Shown one piece after another: positions 1 through 11,077 of a stretch of DNA of 60,000 nucleotides; positions within the stretch are counted from its first letter, which is position 1, and each line of letters opens with the position of its first letter. The stretch lies in contig NC_092670.1 of NCBI RefSeq assembly GCF_964355755.1, positions 12,153,201-12,213,200 on the forward strand, written 5' to 3'. Source of the DNA: Antedon mediterranea. Lineage: Eukaryota > Echinodermata > Crinoidea > Comatulida > Antedonidae. A program made the translations under genes and the position numbers. Under the pieces are notes generated by a model. The model had not been told where the DNA came from, did not search any database, and saw nothing but the letters and a program-made list of their open reading frames with translations.

Positions 1-254
1 ATTTATCCGGGTAGGTTAGTTCTTATTTACCCGGGTAAATAACTGAGCCGGAACAGGACCAATGTAGGCCTATCACCAGTCGAATCATCTGTACATACTG
101 TATTGCACGTAATGATGAAAAAAAATATATTTTTATACTAATAACCAATTTCTTCTTATTTTGCGGATGTGGGAAAATGGTAGTCCCTCTATAATATCAA
201 GCAGATTTAGGTTCCCTATTTCATGAATATGTGAATAGGGCGGGAGTGTCATTT
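1..254. other. unique AT-rich DNA with an ACCCGGGT palindrome
   Basis: No gene is visible. Positions 25-40 form a perfect 16-bp palindrome centred on ACCCGGGT, and a diverged half copy sits at 3-22 (TATCCGGGTAGGTTAGTT). A related stretch with the same core followed by AAGTTGGTTTT occurs at 33004-33022, so this is probably the edge of a dispersed repeat. A TAGGCCTA octamer lies at 65-72. Confidence 0.4.
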
Positions 255-510
255 TTAAGCACCCAAAGGAGCTTAATTCTTCCGAGCACATAAAGGGGCC
301 TAAATTCTTCTGAGGACCTAAACAAGCATATTTTTTTCAGAGCACATAAAGAAGCCTAATTCTTCAGAACACCAAAAAGAGCCTACATGTTATTCTTCAG
401 AGCACATACAAGAGCTTAATTCTCATACGAACATAATTCTCTAGAGCACCGAAATAGCTTAATAAAGTGCCAATTTATTAGAGCACTGAAATTGCTTAAT
501 TCTTGAGATC
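255..510 (+). repeat. degenerate ~28-bp tandem array (GAGCACATAAAG...CCTAATTCTTC)
   Basis: The phrase GAGCAC(A/C) followed by an A-rich stretch, an AGCCTAA or AGCTTAA block and ATTCTTC recurs at about 257, 283, 312, 340, 366, 400, 443 and 481. Spacing varies from 26 to 38 bases and the units are well diverged, so this is an old minisatellite. No frame stays open through it. Confidence 0.7.
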
Positions 511-933
511 CCAACTCTTCCAACTAAACAGCCCCATACTTCCTGAAGTTAAACAGGTTTTTGAAACTACTATATAGTTTGCCCCAGCTCAAGAGACAGC
601 ACAGTATATTAAGCTATGTTATTAAATTATACGACGGAACGAGGGACGTACGTACTGTAGTTTGTAATTCGTCAAAACACTTTCGCGACGATACCAATGA
701 TGATATTGTTAGCAAGCAACTCATTGATAAGATACCGAACCCTGCAATCTAAACGAAATGAACACTTGACTTTTCTATATTTAGAAGTAATTATATTTAC
801 TATCCACGATATACAAATACACTATATGATTGAAAGATATGTACAAATATCTTGCTATGCCATTTACTGTGGTGCACCGTGTTTTAAAATACATACTCTG
901 AGTTATAATATTGTAATGAATGTATGAGTACAT
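511..933. other. no recognisable feature
   Basis: Short overlapping open frames exist on both strands (63-76 codons) but have no recognisable domain, no convincing start context and no codon pattern distinct from the surroundings. I see no repeat or RNA structure. Confidence 0.4.
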
Positions 934-1088
934 AGTGTGGTTTCTCTGCTGGACGCAACGCAACGCAAAGCACATCCTAAATGGGCCAATCACATACAAC
1001 AGTTCTGATAGTCCTTCGCTTTTGATTGATCACATTTTCTGCGTTGTGTGTACACGTTATTGAATTGCGTCTGAGGAACCAACTTTAA
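934..1088. mobile_element. decayed family A MITE
   Basis: The left end reads GTGTGGTTTC, then GGACGCAACGCAACGCAA; the right end reads TTGCGTCTGAGGAACCAA then CTTTAA. This is the inverted-end structure of the family best seen at 59343-59529. A CCAATCA motif and its complement mark the subterminal regions, as in other copies. It abuts the next copy, sharing the TTTAA junction, so the two inserted side by side or one into the flank of the other. Confidence 0.65.
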
Positions 1089-1200
1089 AGCTTGATTCCT
1101 ACTCGGAGGAAAGACGTAAGCGCACCGCAATCAATAATTGTCCGATCACGCGTTGTGTTTTTTACGTCTTTGGGTTGCGTTCGAACAGGAACCAAGCTAA
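1086..1200. mobile_element. decayed family A MITE, second of a pair
   Basis: It begins TAAAGCTTGATTCCTACT, contains GACGTAAGCGCACCGCAA and ends GTTCGAACAGGAACCAAGC, matching both ends of family A with substitutions. The middle is shortened relative to the ~150-185 bp copies. Confidence 0.65.
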
Positions 1201-1939
1201 GCAGGGAGGTAGATAGGAGAGAGGCGTTGGAACTATTTTTGACAATCCATGGAGGTTTTTATTGGTTCAACATCAATATGTGCTTCGAAGGAATGTCGAC
1301 AACATTAATGAGGCATAATGATGGTGTTCATTAAAATATGCTCTCCAACAAAATATGTTCCTCTTCATAAATTAATCAGCCACTGATTTGAAGAGCTTAT
1401 TACCCCGCTCTATATTTGTATACCATGGTCATCCATACTATAATACACTGTTCATATTAAAATGTGCCACAAAAAGAACGAGCGACACCAGGCTGCTGTA
1501 CATCCTACCATTCTATGGTATTCGAGTCCTGTGCAAATGCTCGGGTTTTAAATCTGGAAAACTGTTTATTATCCCCATGGGACGCGATCAGCGCCAAAAC
1601 CGTTCAGAAACAAAGTATGACGAACTATTTTGTACTATTCCTACTGAAAACAAAATACAGTTTTAAAATAAACTAAGTGATAACATTAATTTTAGCATTA
1701 ACAGTTCACTTACGTCACGTCATACGCGGTTGTATTCTTTCAAGCTATAGCTAAATGCATTATTATGGGGTTGTGAGGGCCTCATGAGAATAATTTGGAC
1801 GTCAAATTGTTGAAATGCGAACAGATAATAAGGACACATCCATCCTTCAACTGTGTAGTTGATAAGATGTGGATACTGCCTTTATGCATAGGATATTTTT
1901 ACAATAACAATAGCCTAATAAAAATAACAATAATTACAA
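1201..1939. other. no gene; possible weak retroposon remnant
   Basis: Two overlapping 70-92-codon frames at 1388-1676 show no domain. At 1767-1800 the phrase GTGAGGGCCTCATGAGAATA resembles the GAGGGYCC block of the LINE-like ends at 4730 and 58295, but the match is short. Otherwise nothing. Confidence 0.3.
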
Positions 1940-2099
1940 TAATTTAAAATAAATAATAACTACACAGTATAGTAATGACTATAATTTGTATGTGTTTAAA
2001 TTTCAAATGTAAATATGTATATTTTTCTATGATGTATGTTTAAGCGGATATTAGCCCTTGATGGCATTTGCAGCAATAAAGAAATTTAATTGAATTGAA
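1940..2099 (+). mobile_element. possible 3' end of a non-LTR retrotransposon
   Basis: An AT-rich stretch ends in GCAATAAAGAAATTTAATTG followed by AATTGAAC: a polyadenylation-like signal and a short AATTG-type tail. Another tail of this kind (GAAATAAAAGTTGAATTGAA) ends at 45249. No reverse transcriptase remains. The assignment rests on the tail alone. Confidence 0.3.
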
Positions 2100-4321
2100 C
2101 TCTTAACGCGTGGAATTATCTATGTTAACCAACACATTTAAAATTTAGATTTTGAATTAAAAAGTACCACAGGAAAATAACAATTACTGCCACTCCTCTC
2201 AACATTCAATGTCCTGCTGCTTTCCGCTTTCACTTGCATTAATGAAAGTAGGCCATCAAGTTATTGATTCCTATCAATCTTTAGTAAACGAATGGAAGGT
2301 GTTCCGAGGGCTAATTTAAGAATAAAAATAGGTTGTAGGCGCTGTAGAGGTACAATCAAATCAATATTATTTTATTTTCCTATTGAAATATGATACAATA
2401 GGCTACAAGTAGGCCATAAAGTAATTCAAATAAAATAAATCCTTTCTTAAATTATAACAATAAATGAGAATGTTTTAATCAGTAGAATATTAGATTGTCC
2501 AGCACTGATTCCACATTCGTAAACATTTTTAATCATAGAGATAAATAGAGGGAAATTACGTGTACGAGCGTAAACGGGTACGGTATATAATCATAATAAA
2601 CCGTTGGAGGCGCTAATTTTCCAATATTTATACGAGCGAAAATTGTGTTATTTTAAATGCTTTTATTTAAATTCTTTATAACTCTACAACATGCATAAAC
2701 ATAGAGAAATACATTTTGTTTACAATCAATATGGTACCCAACTCGCCACTTTTAGTAACTTCATCATTTCCATTATCATTCCACCAGTGATATTTTTAAA
2801 ATTGAAATATCCCCGATAGTCTATAGTGATCTGTGAGCAAAATTTACTAAATTCATACAACTAAGATTCAAATAGTTAGTGGTTGAAGTTATTCATATTT
2901 ACTCTAGAACTACTTAGGGTGCAAAGGTTACACCTTGTTTGCGCTAGCTATTTTTATAGGAATGATTGCAATGAGAAATATTGAGTTCAGGTTCCCAGAT
3001 TCGGCTGACTTTTGCATGAAGCTGAAAGTCAATAATATTTACTACATTCATACTACAAAACCAAACATATCTTGACGATTAAAAATTAAATGAAAATATG
3101 TATTAATAATCTTCCTTAATTTAACTGTGAATTGAAGACATTCTAATTGGTCCTCTACGGAGACCCACATCGGCCATAGTGCAGCGCCTACTATCAACAT
3201 ACCGGAGATGATCAACATACCGGAGATGATCCCTAATCTCGAATTTATAAAGTTATTCTAAAGTATGTGATGTCTGTCTGTCTGTCGGACTATGTTTTTT
3301 GGAAACGATATAATACAAACTATGATAAAAGCAGTGATTTATGTTGTTATTTTGTAGAAACTGATAATCATAAGTTATGATTAAGTCGATTATAATAGAG
3401 AAAAAAAAATTGAAACTATATCAATCTATTCTTCTTTCTCAAATTTCAAAAGGTTTATAACACCTAATTTACCGTTAATTAAGTTTCTCATATACAAATT
3501 AAACGTTAAGAGATAGATTTAGAATACAGAACATTATTGATCAGACCCAGAGAGTGCTTTAATCAAGTAATATCAACAAGCATGATTACCTTTACTGTAC
3601 AAGTATGTAGTTTTCAGAATATTATACTTTGATGATACAAATCAAGAGAGACGGCAATGCTATGCATGCTGTGGATTTTATTTTACCTAAAGTGAAGTAA
3701 GGAGGCGGGTGTTTACAGTATACTCATCTGTCCCTTTTCCATTTGACGAAAATGTGTTGAGACCGCCAATTCATTCCATGTATTAATAAGAAAGATGCTC
3801 TGCAAAACCACAACGGTATGAAACCCATACTTCCGCTATGTAAGTAGTAAAAAAATGGACCCATCAATTTTATTTTGAGGGGTGTCCAATAAGAGCAAAA
3901 TGGCATTCCAGTTTATCCATGTATGAAACGCCTCACCAGGAGCATTTTCTAGGAAGTGCCATATTATCGATAATAAATTAAAGAAATGCCAGTGGGTAAG
4001 AAATGATCTTTTAAAGCAAAAACACACTCAACTCGTTGGCATTTAGAGCTGCTGTAGTTTATAACGTGTCGTACGGTTTAGCATGAAGTATAGTTTTATA
4101 CCGTGTTGTTACAAGAAAGTCAATGGCATCGTATATTGACTGAAGTCTTTCTATAATTTAATTACTTCAACAGAGCTCAGTAAACACCCTGTTTCAATGA
4201 AAAGAAGTGTGGAGTATTCATTAACTAGTACTGTACCAGTAATTATTTCTTCGTTTGGAAATACAAATACATTACGACCCAAAGACACATGTTACTCGCT
4301 GTTAACATGAAAAGTGCGATA
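2100..4321. other. AT-rich DNA with minor repeats, no gene
   Basis: An 18-bp unit (AACATACCGGAGATGATC) is tandemly duplicated at about 3198-3233. GTCTGTCT repeats lie at 3271-3286. GGGTGTTTAC at 3707-3716 is matched by its complement at 4182-4191, possibly the ends of a decayed ~490-bp TIR element. Two minus-strand frames at 3724-4027 overlap each other and show no domain. Confidence 0.35.
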
Positions 4322-4369
4322 GCTATTACCATGGAAGAATGAAAATAATTTCACTCTTTTCTGCTATTA
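4322..4369. mobile_element. micro-hairpin insertion, GGAAGA type, with 7-bp target duplication
   Basis: GCTATTA (4322-4328) is repeated exactly at 4363-4369. The 34 bases between hold an imperfect hairpin: GGAAGAATGAAA, loop ATAA, TTTCACTCTTTTC (one A-C mismatch, two G-T pairs). The hairpin sequence is nearly the same as the one at 5222-5260, which also has its own 7-bp flanking repeat. Two similar hairpins with different flanking duplications argue for mobility rather than chance. Confidence 0.55.
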
Positions 4370-4579
4370 TTACAAAGTGCCACGATTATTACTAAGTGCG
4401 ACTTAACATACGCTCGACGGTAACGAGGGCCTCGGTTATTTATACTCGGAATGTGTGAATTGATGAATATGCCTTATGTCTATAATAGATTATAGAATAA
4501 CGGAAAAGTGTGTAGGCATATAATTATGATTGCTTTCAGTGTCAATATTACATATCAAGTTGTAATCTATAATATTATA

Positions 4580-4797
4580 TAATAATGACACTTTTTAAAT
4601 TTTTATCTTCCCGACCTTTCCTTTTTTGCCTTTCTATTTACATTTATATATTTATTCTTTATTCAATTTTAACTATTGTAATATATTTTTACTTTATGTT
4701 TTATGTCGTATTGTTGAGGGCCCCTTAAAATCAGCTTCTGCTGGCTGGGTCACCCACCCTCTTGAACGATAGTTAAATAAATAACTAAATAAATATG
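4580..4797 (+). mobile_element. 3' end of a non-LTR-like retrotransposon, copy 1
   Basis: A T-rich stretch is followed by TTGAGGGCCCCTTAAAATCA, a GGGTCACCC block and CCCTCTTGAACGATAGTTAA, ending in an (AATA)-type tail at about 4768-4797. The same order of blocks (GAGGGTCCC, ATCAGCA, GGATCACCCTCG, TTAAAT, AATAAAAT) occurs at 58080-58375. Only the 3' untranslated part is present, as expected of 5'-truncated LINE copies. Confidence 0.5.
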
Positions 4798-5214
4798 GGG
4801 CCTACGTGGTTGATTGCTGGATTTGTTGACCAATCGGCAGCGATATTTTAAACTTTATTTAATCTGGTGGGAATATTATATAACAATTTCGTATTGTTAT
4901 GTATGTACTATACACAGGACTAGATAATTTCCTTTGTAACGGTTTAGCCTAAGTAATCTTTTTAAAGTACGTTATTTGTTACAGAATAGACATTTAGTCT
5001 CATTTCGATTTCTTTTTTATTCATTCGATCTATTAATAGAAATCATCGGAAGAGACTGCAGTAAAAAAATACCGGGTACTATCAGGTAATCTGATTTTGA
5101 TAATAACTTGATAACAATGCCAATGGTGATGGTAATGTGAACGTATTATTAGCGGTTCGCTTCCTTTATTATACACAAAAACCATATTGTGGGTTCGTTA
5201 AGAAATCTAAAATA

Positions 5215-5267
5215 GCAAATATTACGGAAGAGTGAAATTAGTGTAATTTCACTCTTCCTTGCAAATA
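5215..5267. mobile_element. micro-hairpin insertion, GGAAGAG type, with 7-bp target duplication
   Basis: GCAAATA at 5215-5221 recurs at 5261-5267. The 39 bases between contain a perfect 15-bp stem, GGAAGAGTGAAATTA paired with TAATTTCACTCTTCC, with a 3-base loop (GTG). Extra bases TTAC and TT separate the stem from the direct repeats, as CCAT and CT do in the related insertion at 4322. Confidence 0.6.
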
Positions 5268-5306
5268 CTAAGCAAAACTCTGATTCATTTTTACAAGTAC
5301 AGTGAT

Positions 5307-5561
5307 CATGTCAACATTTACTGCAGTAACTATACATTTTTACTGTAATAATGTATATGGTTTTAGTTTGTTTAAAAGGCAGTCACTGCAATCAACGTGT
5401 GTGTTTTTGTTTGTTTTGTTTTTTGCCTGATTGTTTTTCCCTTTTTTAATCTGTTTATATTCTAACACTTTTTATGTATTTTGGTCAGTATTTTTTAAAT
5501 ATAAGAGAGTAAATAATGTTTAGTTATACTGCAGTAACTGCAGCAGAATAATTTTGACATG
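5307..5561. mobile_element. CTGCAG MITE, copy 1
   Basis: The ends are CATGTCAA and TTGACATG. Just inside lie TTTACTGCAGTAACTATA on the left and AGTTATACTGCAGTAACTGC on the right, giving inverted subterminal regions of about 30 bp. The internal phrase AAGGCAGTCACTGCAATCAA recurs in the copy at 47415. No coding capacity, ~255 bp, so non-autonomous. Confidence 0.65.
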
Positions 5562-7589
5562 AGCCCTAAAAATATATCTAGTATACTACTATAGAGATAG
5601 CTTTATTCGTAGTATACAACAAATAAATTTATCTATCTACAGAGGTACTAACTATCCCTAAAACTCGTTTCCAGTTCGACAGACAAACCAAATGAATTCT
5701 GTGTTGCCAGTGTGTATTTAGAAAATGCGGGATATAAATAAATTGTGTAAGTCGTAATTTGCCAAAGGGTATGCAACATTCTTCGATACGTGAAATAACG
5801 TTACGGTTAATTTGGTATTTTCACTTGAACTACACTTTCCCTAGGAAAATATTGCAGCAGGAACTTTTTCCCGATGAAAATAATTCCGGATCAAAATTTT
5901 TTACCGAGAAAAATAATTCCAGATGAAATTATTTCCTCAAGAAAGATGCGATACAGCAGACAGGCTTTCCCATTATTAAATGGACACAACACTTTCATGT
6001 GGAACGATAAAATATGTTTTAACACTACAGCCAACCCATTTAATTGAAGATTTTCTTGTGTTTTTGTTCAGCGTTTTACCAGGCAATTTTTTTTCATTTA
6101 TTATTTTAAGGTATGGTGTCCCTAATAAAATCGAATAGACCTAAAAAAGAAGAGGGAGCGGAATGAGGACAACTTTGAAATGAACTATGAACTTATAGGA
6201 AACCAATCGGAAATTGAACCAAGATGGTTCATCGCTCGAATAAATTGCTACAAATTTCACCCAGGGAGTTAGCATCAACCGTTCTCTGAATAATTATAAA
6301 GTTAAAACTACAATAATTGTAATACAGGCCGCCGGAGAATTCTCTGATATTAGCATCTTCAAGGGAGTAAGTGTGTATGACGGATACGGTGCATTGCCGA
6401 GAGAATGTGACTCGAAGGTATAAACAAATTCATAAGCGGTATCGATTGTAGTGCAAAGAACTATAATAAATAATAATATTATAGTTATTCATCTCGTCTG
6501 TGTAGAATCGTTTTGTTTTTTTGCAACTATTAAACGAAATTTTTCTAGAAGGTTAATTTGTATTAATATATAGATGTATCTAATATATATTAGTATTGAT
6601 ATCTCCTTCATTGAAATTAGAACTTTATTCACTCGCAAACGCAGAGAATTGACGGTGTCATTGCGGCGAAAAAACGATTACTGTACCTCTAATCTCACAG
6701 TAGCGGTATTTTATGATCATTTTCTTAGACAAAGTACGATTATCCTATTCAATTGTTGCACATTAATCAACAGTGTGACAGTAAAAGTGCGAACATTAAT
6801 TTTTCATAAATTTCAGATAGGCCTAAATAATACCATATCAGATGTGGTTTTAAAGTTGTACTTGTCAATCGCACGTTCCCTTTAAATACAGTAGAATTGC
6901 CTAATTTTTGGAGCTACTGTTTATAAGTAGTCGTTACATCACATACAACCACAGAGCGAGTGGCTGGATTCGGATCTAAATTAGAGGTGAATATTTGACT
7001 ACAGATTATAGAATATGGCTCTGGTGATTTCAATAATTCAAGGTAACACGTGATGCAGTTTGAATACTTTGTGAATCTATTTAGTCTGCCATCGTCAATT
7101 AATCGAAGATGCTTAAATATCATAAGATAAAATGGCAATGCTTTTGGTTAAGATATTATACGTTTGATTTTTGAAAATCTATTTATAGTGCATTATAATA
7201 AATGCATTGATGTTTATTGTAATGTATTGTATAGCTACATGACAATGAAAGCTAAGTGAAATTCCATTGCTGTGGGCACTTGTCTGATTCCAGGGAATTC
7301 TATCAGAATAATTGTATTATATGAAAAACGATCCAACTCGGCTATTTTTAAACTTATGATGTGTGCGAGACTATTATAGAAATTTACGATACGCGAGTTG
7401 CAATGAGGGGTCGATTCTAAATTTTTAAAGTATATAGCAAAATACCATGATACAGCATCACACAAATGAACATGGTATCGTATCGATAACCATCTCGTAA
7501 CTAACATTACCTGATACATGTACCGCATATAACCGACGCACACATGTTGTGTTACAACATTTTCTTGGCAGATGGTTCGAGTCATGTGG
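5562..7589. other. AT-rich DNA without recognisable genes
   Basis: Open frames at 6574-6885 (plus, 103 codons), 6914-7138 (minus) and 7235-7666 (minus, 143 codons) have no recognisable domain and AT-driven composition. GATGAAAATAATTCC-like phrases repeat weakly at 5872-5945. ATACCATG at about 7442 and its complement at about 7473 form a small inverted repeat. I support no gene here. Confidence 0.35.
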
Positions 7590-7640
7590 AGACAAATGCA
7601 TAGGGAATCGGGTGCTGATGAGTGGTCTTCACTTAAAAAC
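7590..7640 (+). repeat. dispersed repeat, GAATCGGGT family, copy 1
   Basis: TCATGTGGAGACAAATGCAT followed by AGGGAATCGGGTGCTGATGA matches copies at 38686-38727, 43045-43072, 48093-48123 and 55376-55420. The copy at 55 kb also shares the ATGAG and CTTCACTTAA phrases downstream, so homology extends past the GGGT in these two. Confidence 0.55.
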
Positions 7641-7925
7641 TCAAATGAGCCATCGGAAAATGACACATGTACACCATAAGTTCCTATTTTAATTTATGCA
7701 TATATTATATGATTATGGAGTGTTAGGTCAACCCTTGTTTTGTTTTTTCAGGCAACCCACACAGTTAATTCTTTACCACGCAACACGTAAACGTCTCTCT
7801 ATATAGAGTGATTATTTCTAAAATGACCATAAAGTCGAACTTTGTTAGCAGGCGTATAACAGCACCGAATGCTATTGCTGTATGTACCCGCTGTATCTTT
7901 TTGTTGTGTGTCGGTATGCTAAAGC
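7641..7925. other. unique DNA, nothing recognised
   Basis: AT-rich sequence with no repeat, frame or structure that I can support. Confidence 0.3.
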
Positions 7926-8326
7926 TTAAAGGGTAGCTCCGGGTTTAAAATTCTATTCTTTATCAATACAAAACTTTGCAACCACATTGATAAATCATAT
8001 AGGCCTATATTTTCCCGAAATCAGTGAAGCAGAACGAGCAGGGTAGCTCCGAGTTTAAAATTCTATTCTTTATTTATATTTAATACAAAACTTTGCAACC
8101 ACATTGATAAATCATACTATATTTTCCCGAAATCGGTAAAGCAGAACGAGCGTAGTTAAATAAGTCCCTTTTTAAAAGTGGTGCCACTTAACTGTTTTTC
8201 TAGTGTTAAAGGATTGGAAATTCACCACAAGTGGACTCTGGTTATGTAAATTTGAGACACTTTTCTTAAGGAAATAAATATATAAATCGAAAGAAAAATC
8301 AATTTTAACCCGGAGCTACACTTTAA
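7926..8326. mobile_element. MITE with TTAA flanks and a duplicated left half
   Basis: The left end reads AAAGGGTAGCTCCGGGTTTA and the right end, reversed, reads AAAGTGTAGCTCCGGGTTAA, a clear ~25-bp inverted repeat. TTAA at 7926-7929 and 8323-8326 would be a TTAA duplication (piggyBac-like or Kolobok-like), although a TA duplication with longer ends fits equally. The first ~110 bp (7931-8040) are tandemly repeated at 8041-8152 with few changes, so a second copy of the left terminal motif lies inside the element. Confidence 0.7.
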
Positions 8327-10326
8327 GAATGAAAATTACTTAAAAGGCACGTTAAATTAACACCAACCAAGGTTACTACTTAGCGATGAATATTAAAACA
8401 CATCTTCTTCTTGTCAATCTATATTATAATTAGAATTTTCCATTAAAATCGTTAAGTGTATATCACAATAATTTTAACCTAGACTCTAGGTCTTCGATAT
8501 CGGTATGAGAGGTAATTGTGGGAATTTTTTAGCATTACGCAAATTTTAGAGAGTGCGAAAACAATTTAAAGGATATTTAAATATTAATACTATTACTGCC
8601 TTCTTAATTATATTTACATTATAAATATGCACACTGAATAGATCAATAAGTAATATAAATATTGATTGTTTTTTCTTAATCATATTTACATTTTCATTGA
8701 AAATTGTTTATTTTGGTTTCGTATACTTTCAATTTTAATTATCTAAATAATGTGTTTATTTCAGCTGGTTAAATTTCATAATTGGGGTTGTGGATATTTA
8801 AATGTAAACATACAGAGAACTAGGTGCCGTAGCCGTTAGCCACTTTCGGATACGAGACAAGGTATCTAAATCGGACGGTAACAGGTTGTTGGGAATGCAA
8901 TCGGAATGTTTTGAGAAACATTAATGTAATGATCCACGTTTATATCATCACCAGTGACTCATATTGATTTTTGTGTGCGTGCTTAATAAATAATAGTAAT
9001 AACACAAATTATAAAATTTCATGTTTAAAATATTTTAAAGCTATAAGGATATTTTATTAACGTCATTTACCCCCGGTAGAGGGGTAATAATCGTTACATT
9101 AATATCGCCAACCTTGTCTGACCTCAAATTAATGTTTAGTTTGGTCCATCGTTGGATTCACGAGAGAGATGGTTTAGCTAAAATTCAAGCTATAAAAGGT
9201 AACACATGTTCACATAAATTACATGGACATAAACCGAACATAATACATTACAATACACTCCGGACAAGCAAAAAACATACGTCATTATAAGAGAGTTTTA
9301 TTAATAACTCGAATATTAACAGTTCATGGTCCTAAACGACCGGTTCATGACCTTCCGATTGTTTAAATATGGCTCGCAAGGGAAACGTTCTGTGAAATCA
9401 AATTATGGACTTGTAACAATAGAACCAACTGTACTGAAAATATATGTAAGGAATTAAGTAGCCGCGCCCTTTGGACACACGCTAGCACTTGTTACTTAAC
9501 TTAGGCCTACTTACCCCAAACTGACGAGCCTACTTCCCGATGCGACATGTTTTTAAGAGGAATGGGAAGGGTATCAACATTCGGATGACGCCATCCATCC
9601 AAAACAAAAGCAATAGGCCTAATATTTGACATTTTGGTATAAAGTAGGTTGAAAGCTTGAAAGGTATATTAAAAATAATAATATAGTCAAACACGCTATA
9701 ACTTGAACATTTAGCTGTTTCATGAGGTTCAGGAGAAATATAATAACGTATAATTTTAGAATTTCGTTTTTTTTTATAAAAAAAAACACCTGGAATTTAA
9801 TTTCCACTTAATATATGATAATTTCCAAGCTTTTATTGTGCAAAAATAAATTTGTAAAATATTTTATTAGATCGATTTCATCGTTCGGTTTATCCAGCTA
9901 CTGAATACTATCTGTCAGTAGTTGCGTCGACTTGTGTACTGTTTTCATTAAAAAAAGATCGATACTTTACGATACCCTCGTAAAATACGGTTCAAAACTG
10001 TATACATATTGGGTACTTCATGTTTAGGAATAATATTAGTTTTATAGAGTGTATTTACTTTCAATTCTTTTGTTAACAACGAACTGTACATCAAACATAA
10101 CATTCTACTCGGAAGACTGTCTTTGTGTTGAGCATGGCTACAGGTCACTTGGATTCCAAGGAAACCATCTAGGGCCTACTTTATGTTGAACACTTCTTAT
10201 ATTATATAATAATAATAATTTATATTACCCGGTCACAATCATTTCACTCGACATCTACCCGTAAGAAATCCATGTAAGTAATTGGACACAACCGTAACAT
10301 GGCTATAGATATTTACTCGCAGAACC
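8327..10326. other. AT-rich DNA without recognisable genes
   Basis: Two short minus-strand frames (9619-9807 and 9948-10148) lack any domain. A small inverted repeat TTACCCC/GGGGTAA lies near 9066-9086. GTTCATG is repeated at 9322-9328 and 9343-9349 around 14 bases with a 3-4 bp stem, a very weak analogue of the micro-hairpin insertions. An (AAT)n stretch starts at about 10207. Confidence 0.35.
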
Positions 10327-11002
10327 ACTAGATTCATTCTTAACATAACTAGATCCAACCATAGAACAACTAGATTCATTCTTAACATAACTAGATCCAA
10401 CCATAGAACAACTAGATTCATTCTTAACATAACTAGATCCAACCATAGAACAACTAGATTCATTCTTAACATAACTAGATCCAACCATAGAACAACTAGA
10501 TTCATTCTTAACATAACTAGATCCATGCCATAGAACAACTAGATTAATTCTTAACATAACTAGATCCAACCATAGAACAACTAGATTCATTCTTAACATA
10601 ACTAGATCCAACCATAGAACAACTAGATTCATTCTTAACATAACTAGATCCAACCATAGAACAACTAGATTCATTCTTAACATAACTAGATCCAACCTTA
10701 GAACAAATAGATTCATTCTTAACATAGCTAGATCCAACCATAGAACAACTAGATTCATTCTTAACATAACTAGATCCAACCATAGAACAAATAGATTCAT
10801 TCTTAACATAACTAGATCCAACCATAGAACAACTAGATTCATTCTTAACATAACTAGATCCAACCATAGAACAACTAGATTAATTCTTAACATAACTAGA
10901 TCCAACCATAGAACAACTAGATTCATTCTTAACATAACTAGATCCAACCATAGAACAACTAGATTCATTCTTAACATAACTAGATCCAACCATAGAACAA
11001 CT
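10327..11002 (-). repeat. 42-bp minisatellite, about 16 copies
   Basis: The unit starts ACTAGATTCATTCTTAACAT and continues AACTAGATCCAACCATAGAA then CA. Copy spacing is 42 bases (10327, 10369 and so on) with few substitutions and one 1-base insertion near 10527. Because 42 is divisible by three, the minus strand stays open with a 14-residue repeat (core LDLVMLRMNLVVLW); the insertion switches the open frame. The unit is a dimer of two diverged 21-bp halves, both starting ACTAGAT, and so is related to the adjacent 21-bp array. I do not regard the frame as a gene. Confidence 0.9.
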
Positions 11003-11077
11003 ATTTCACTCATAATCATAACGCTATTTATTATTATATCCACTTCTATTTATAATAATAAAACTATATTTAAAAAA

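Noticed and set aside
3707-4191. Inverted GGGTGTTTAC/GTAAACACCC as the ends of a ~490-bp element
   Set aside because: Only about ten paired bases, no subterminal similarity and no target duplication.
7235-7666. 143-codon minus-strand frame
   Set aside because: No recognisable domain; it crosses a dispersed repeat copy (7590-7640) and has AT-driven composition.
9322-9349. 7-bp direct repeat GTTCATG around 14 bases, as a further micro-insertion
   Set aside because: The insert has only a 3-4 bp stem, so chance duplication is likely. Noted only as a weak analogue.
10303-11043. 246-codon minus-strand frame with a 14-residue leucine/valine repeat
   Set aside because: It is the in-phase translation of the 42-bp minisatellite. 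A 1-base insertion simply moves the open frame, and there is no non-repetitive domain.
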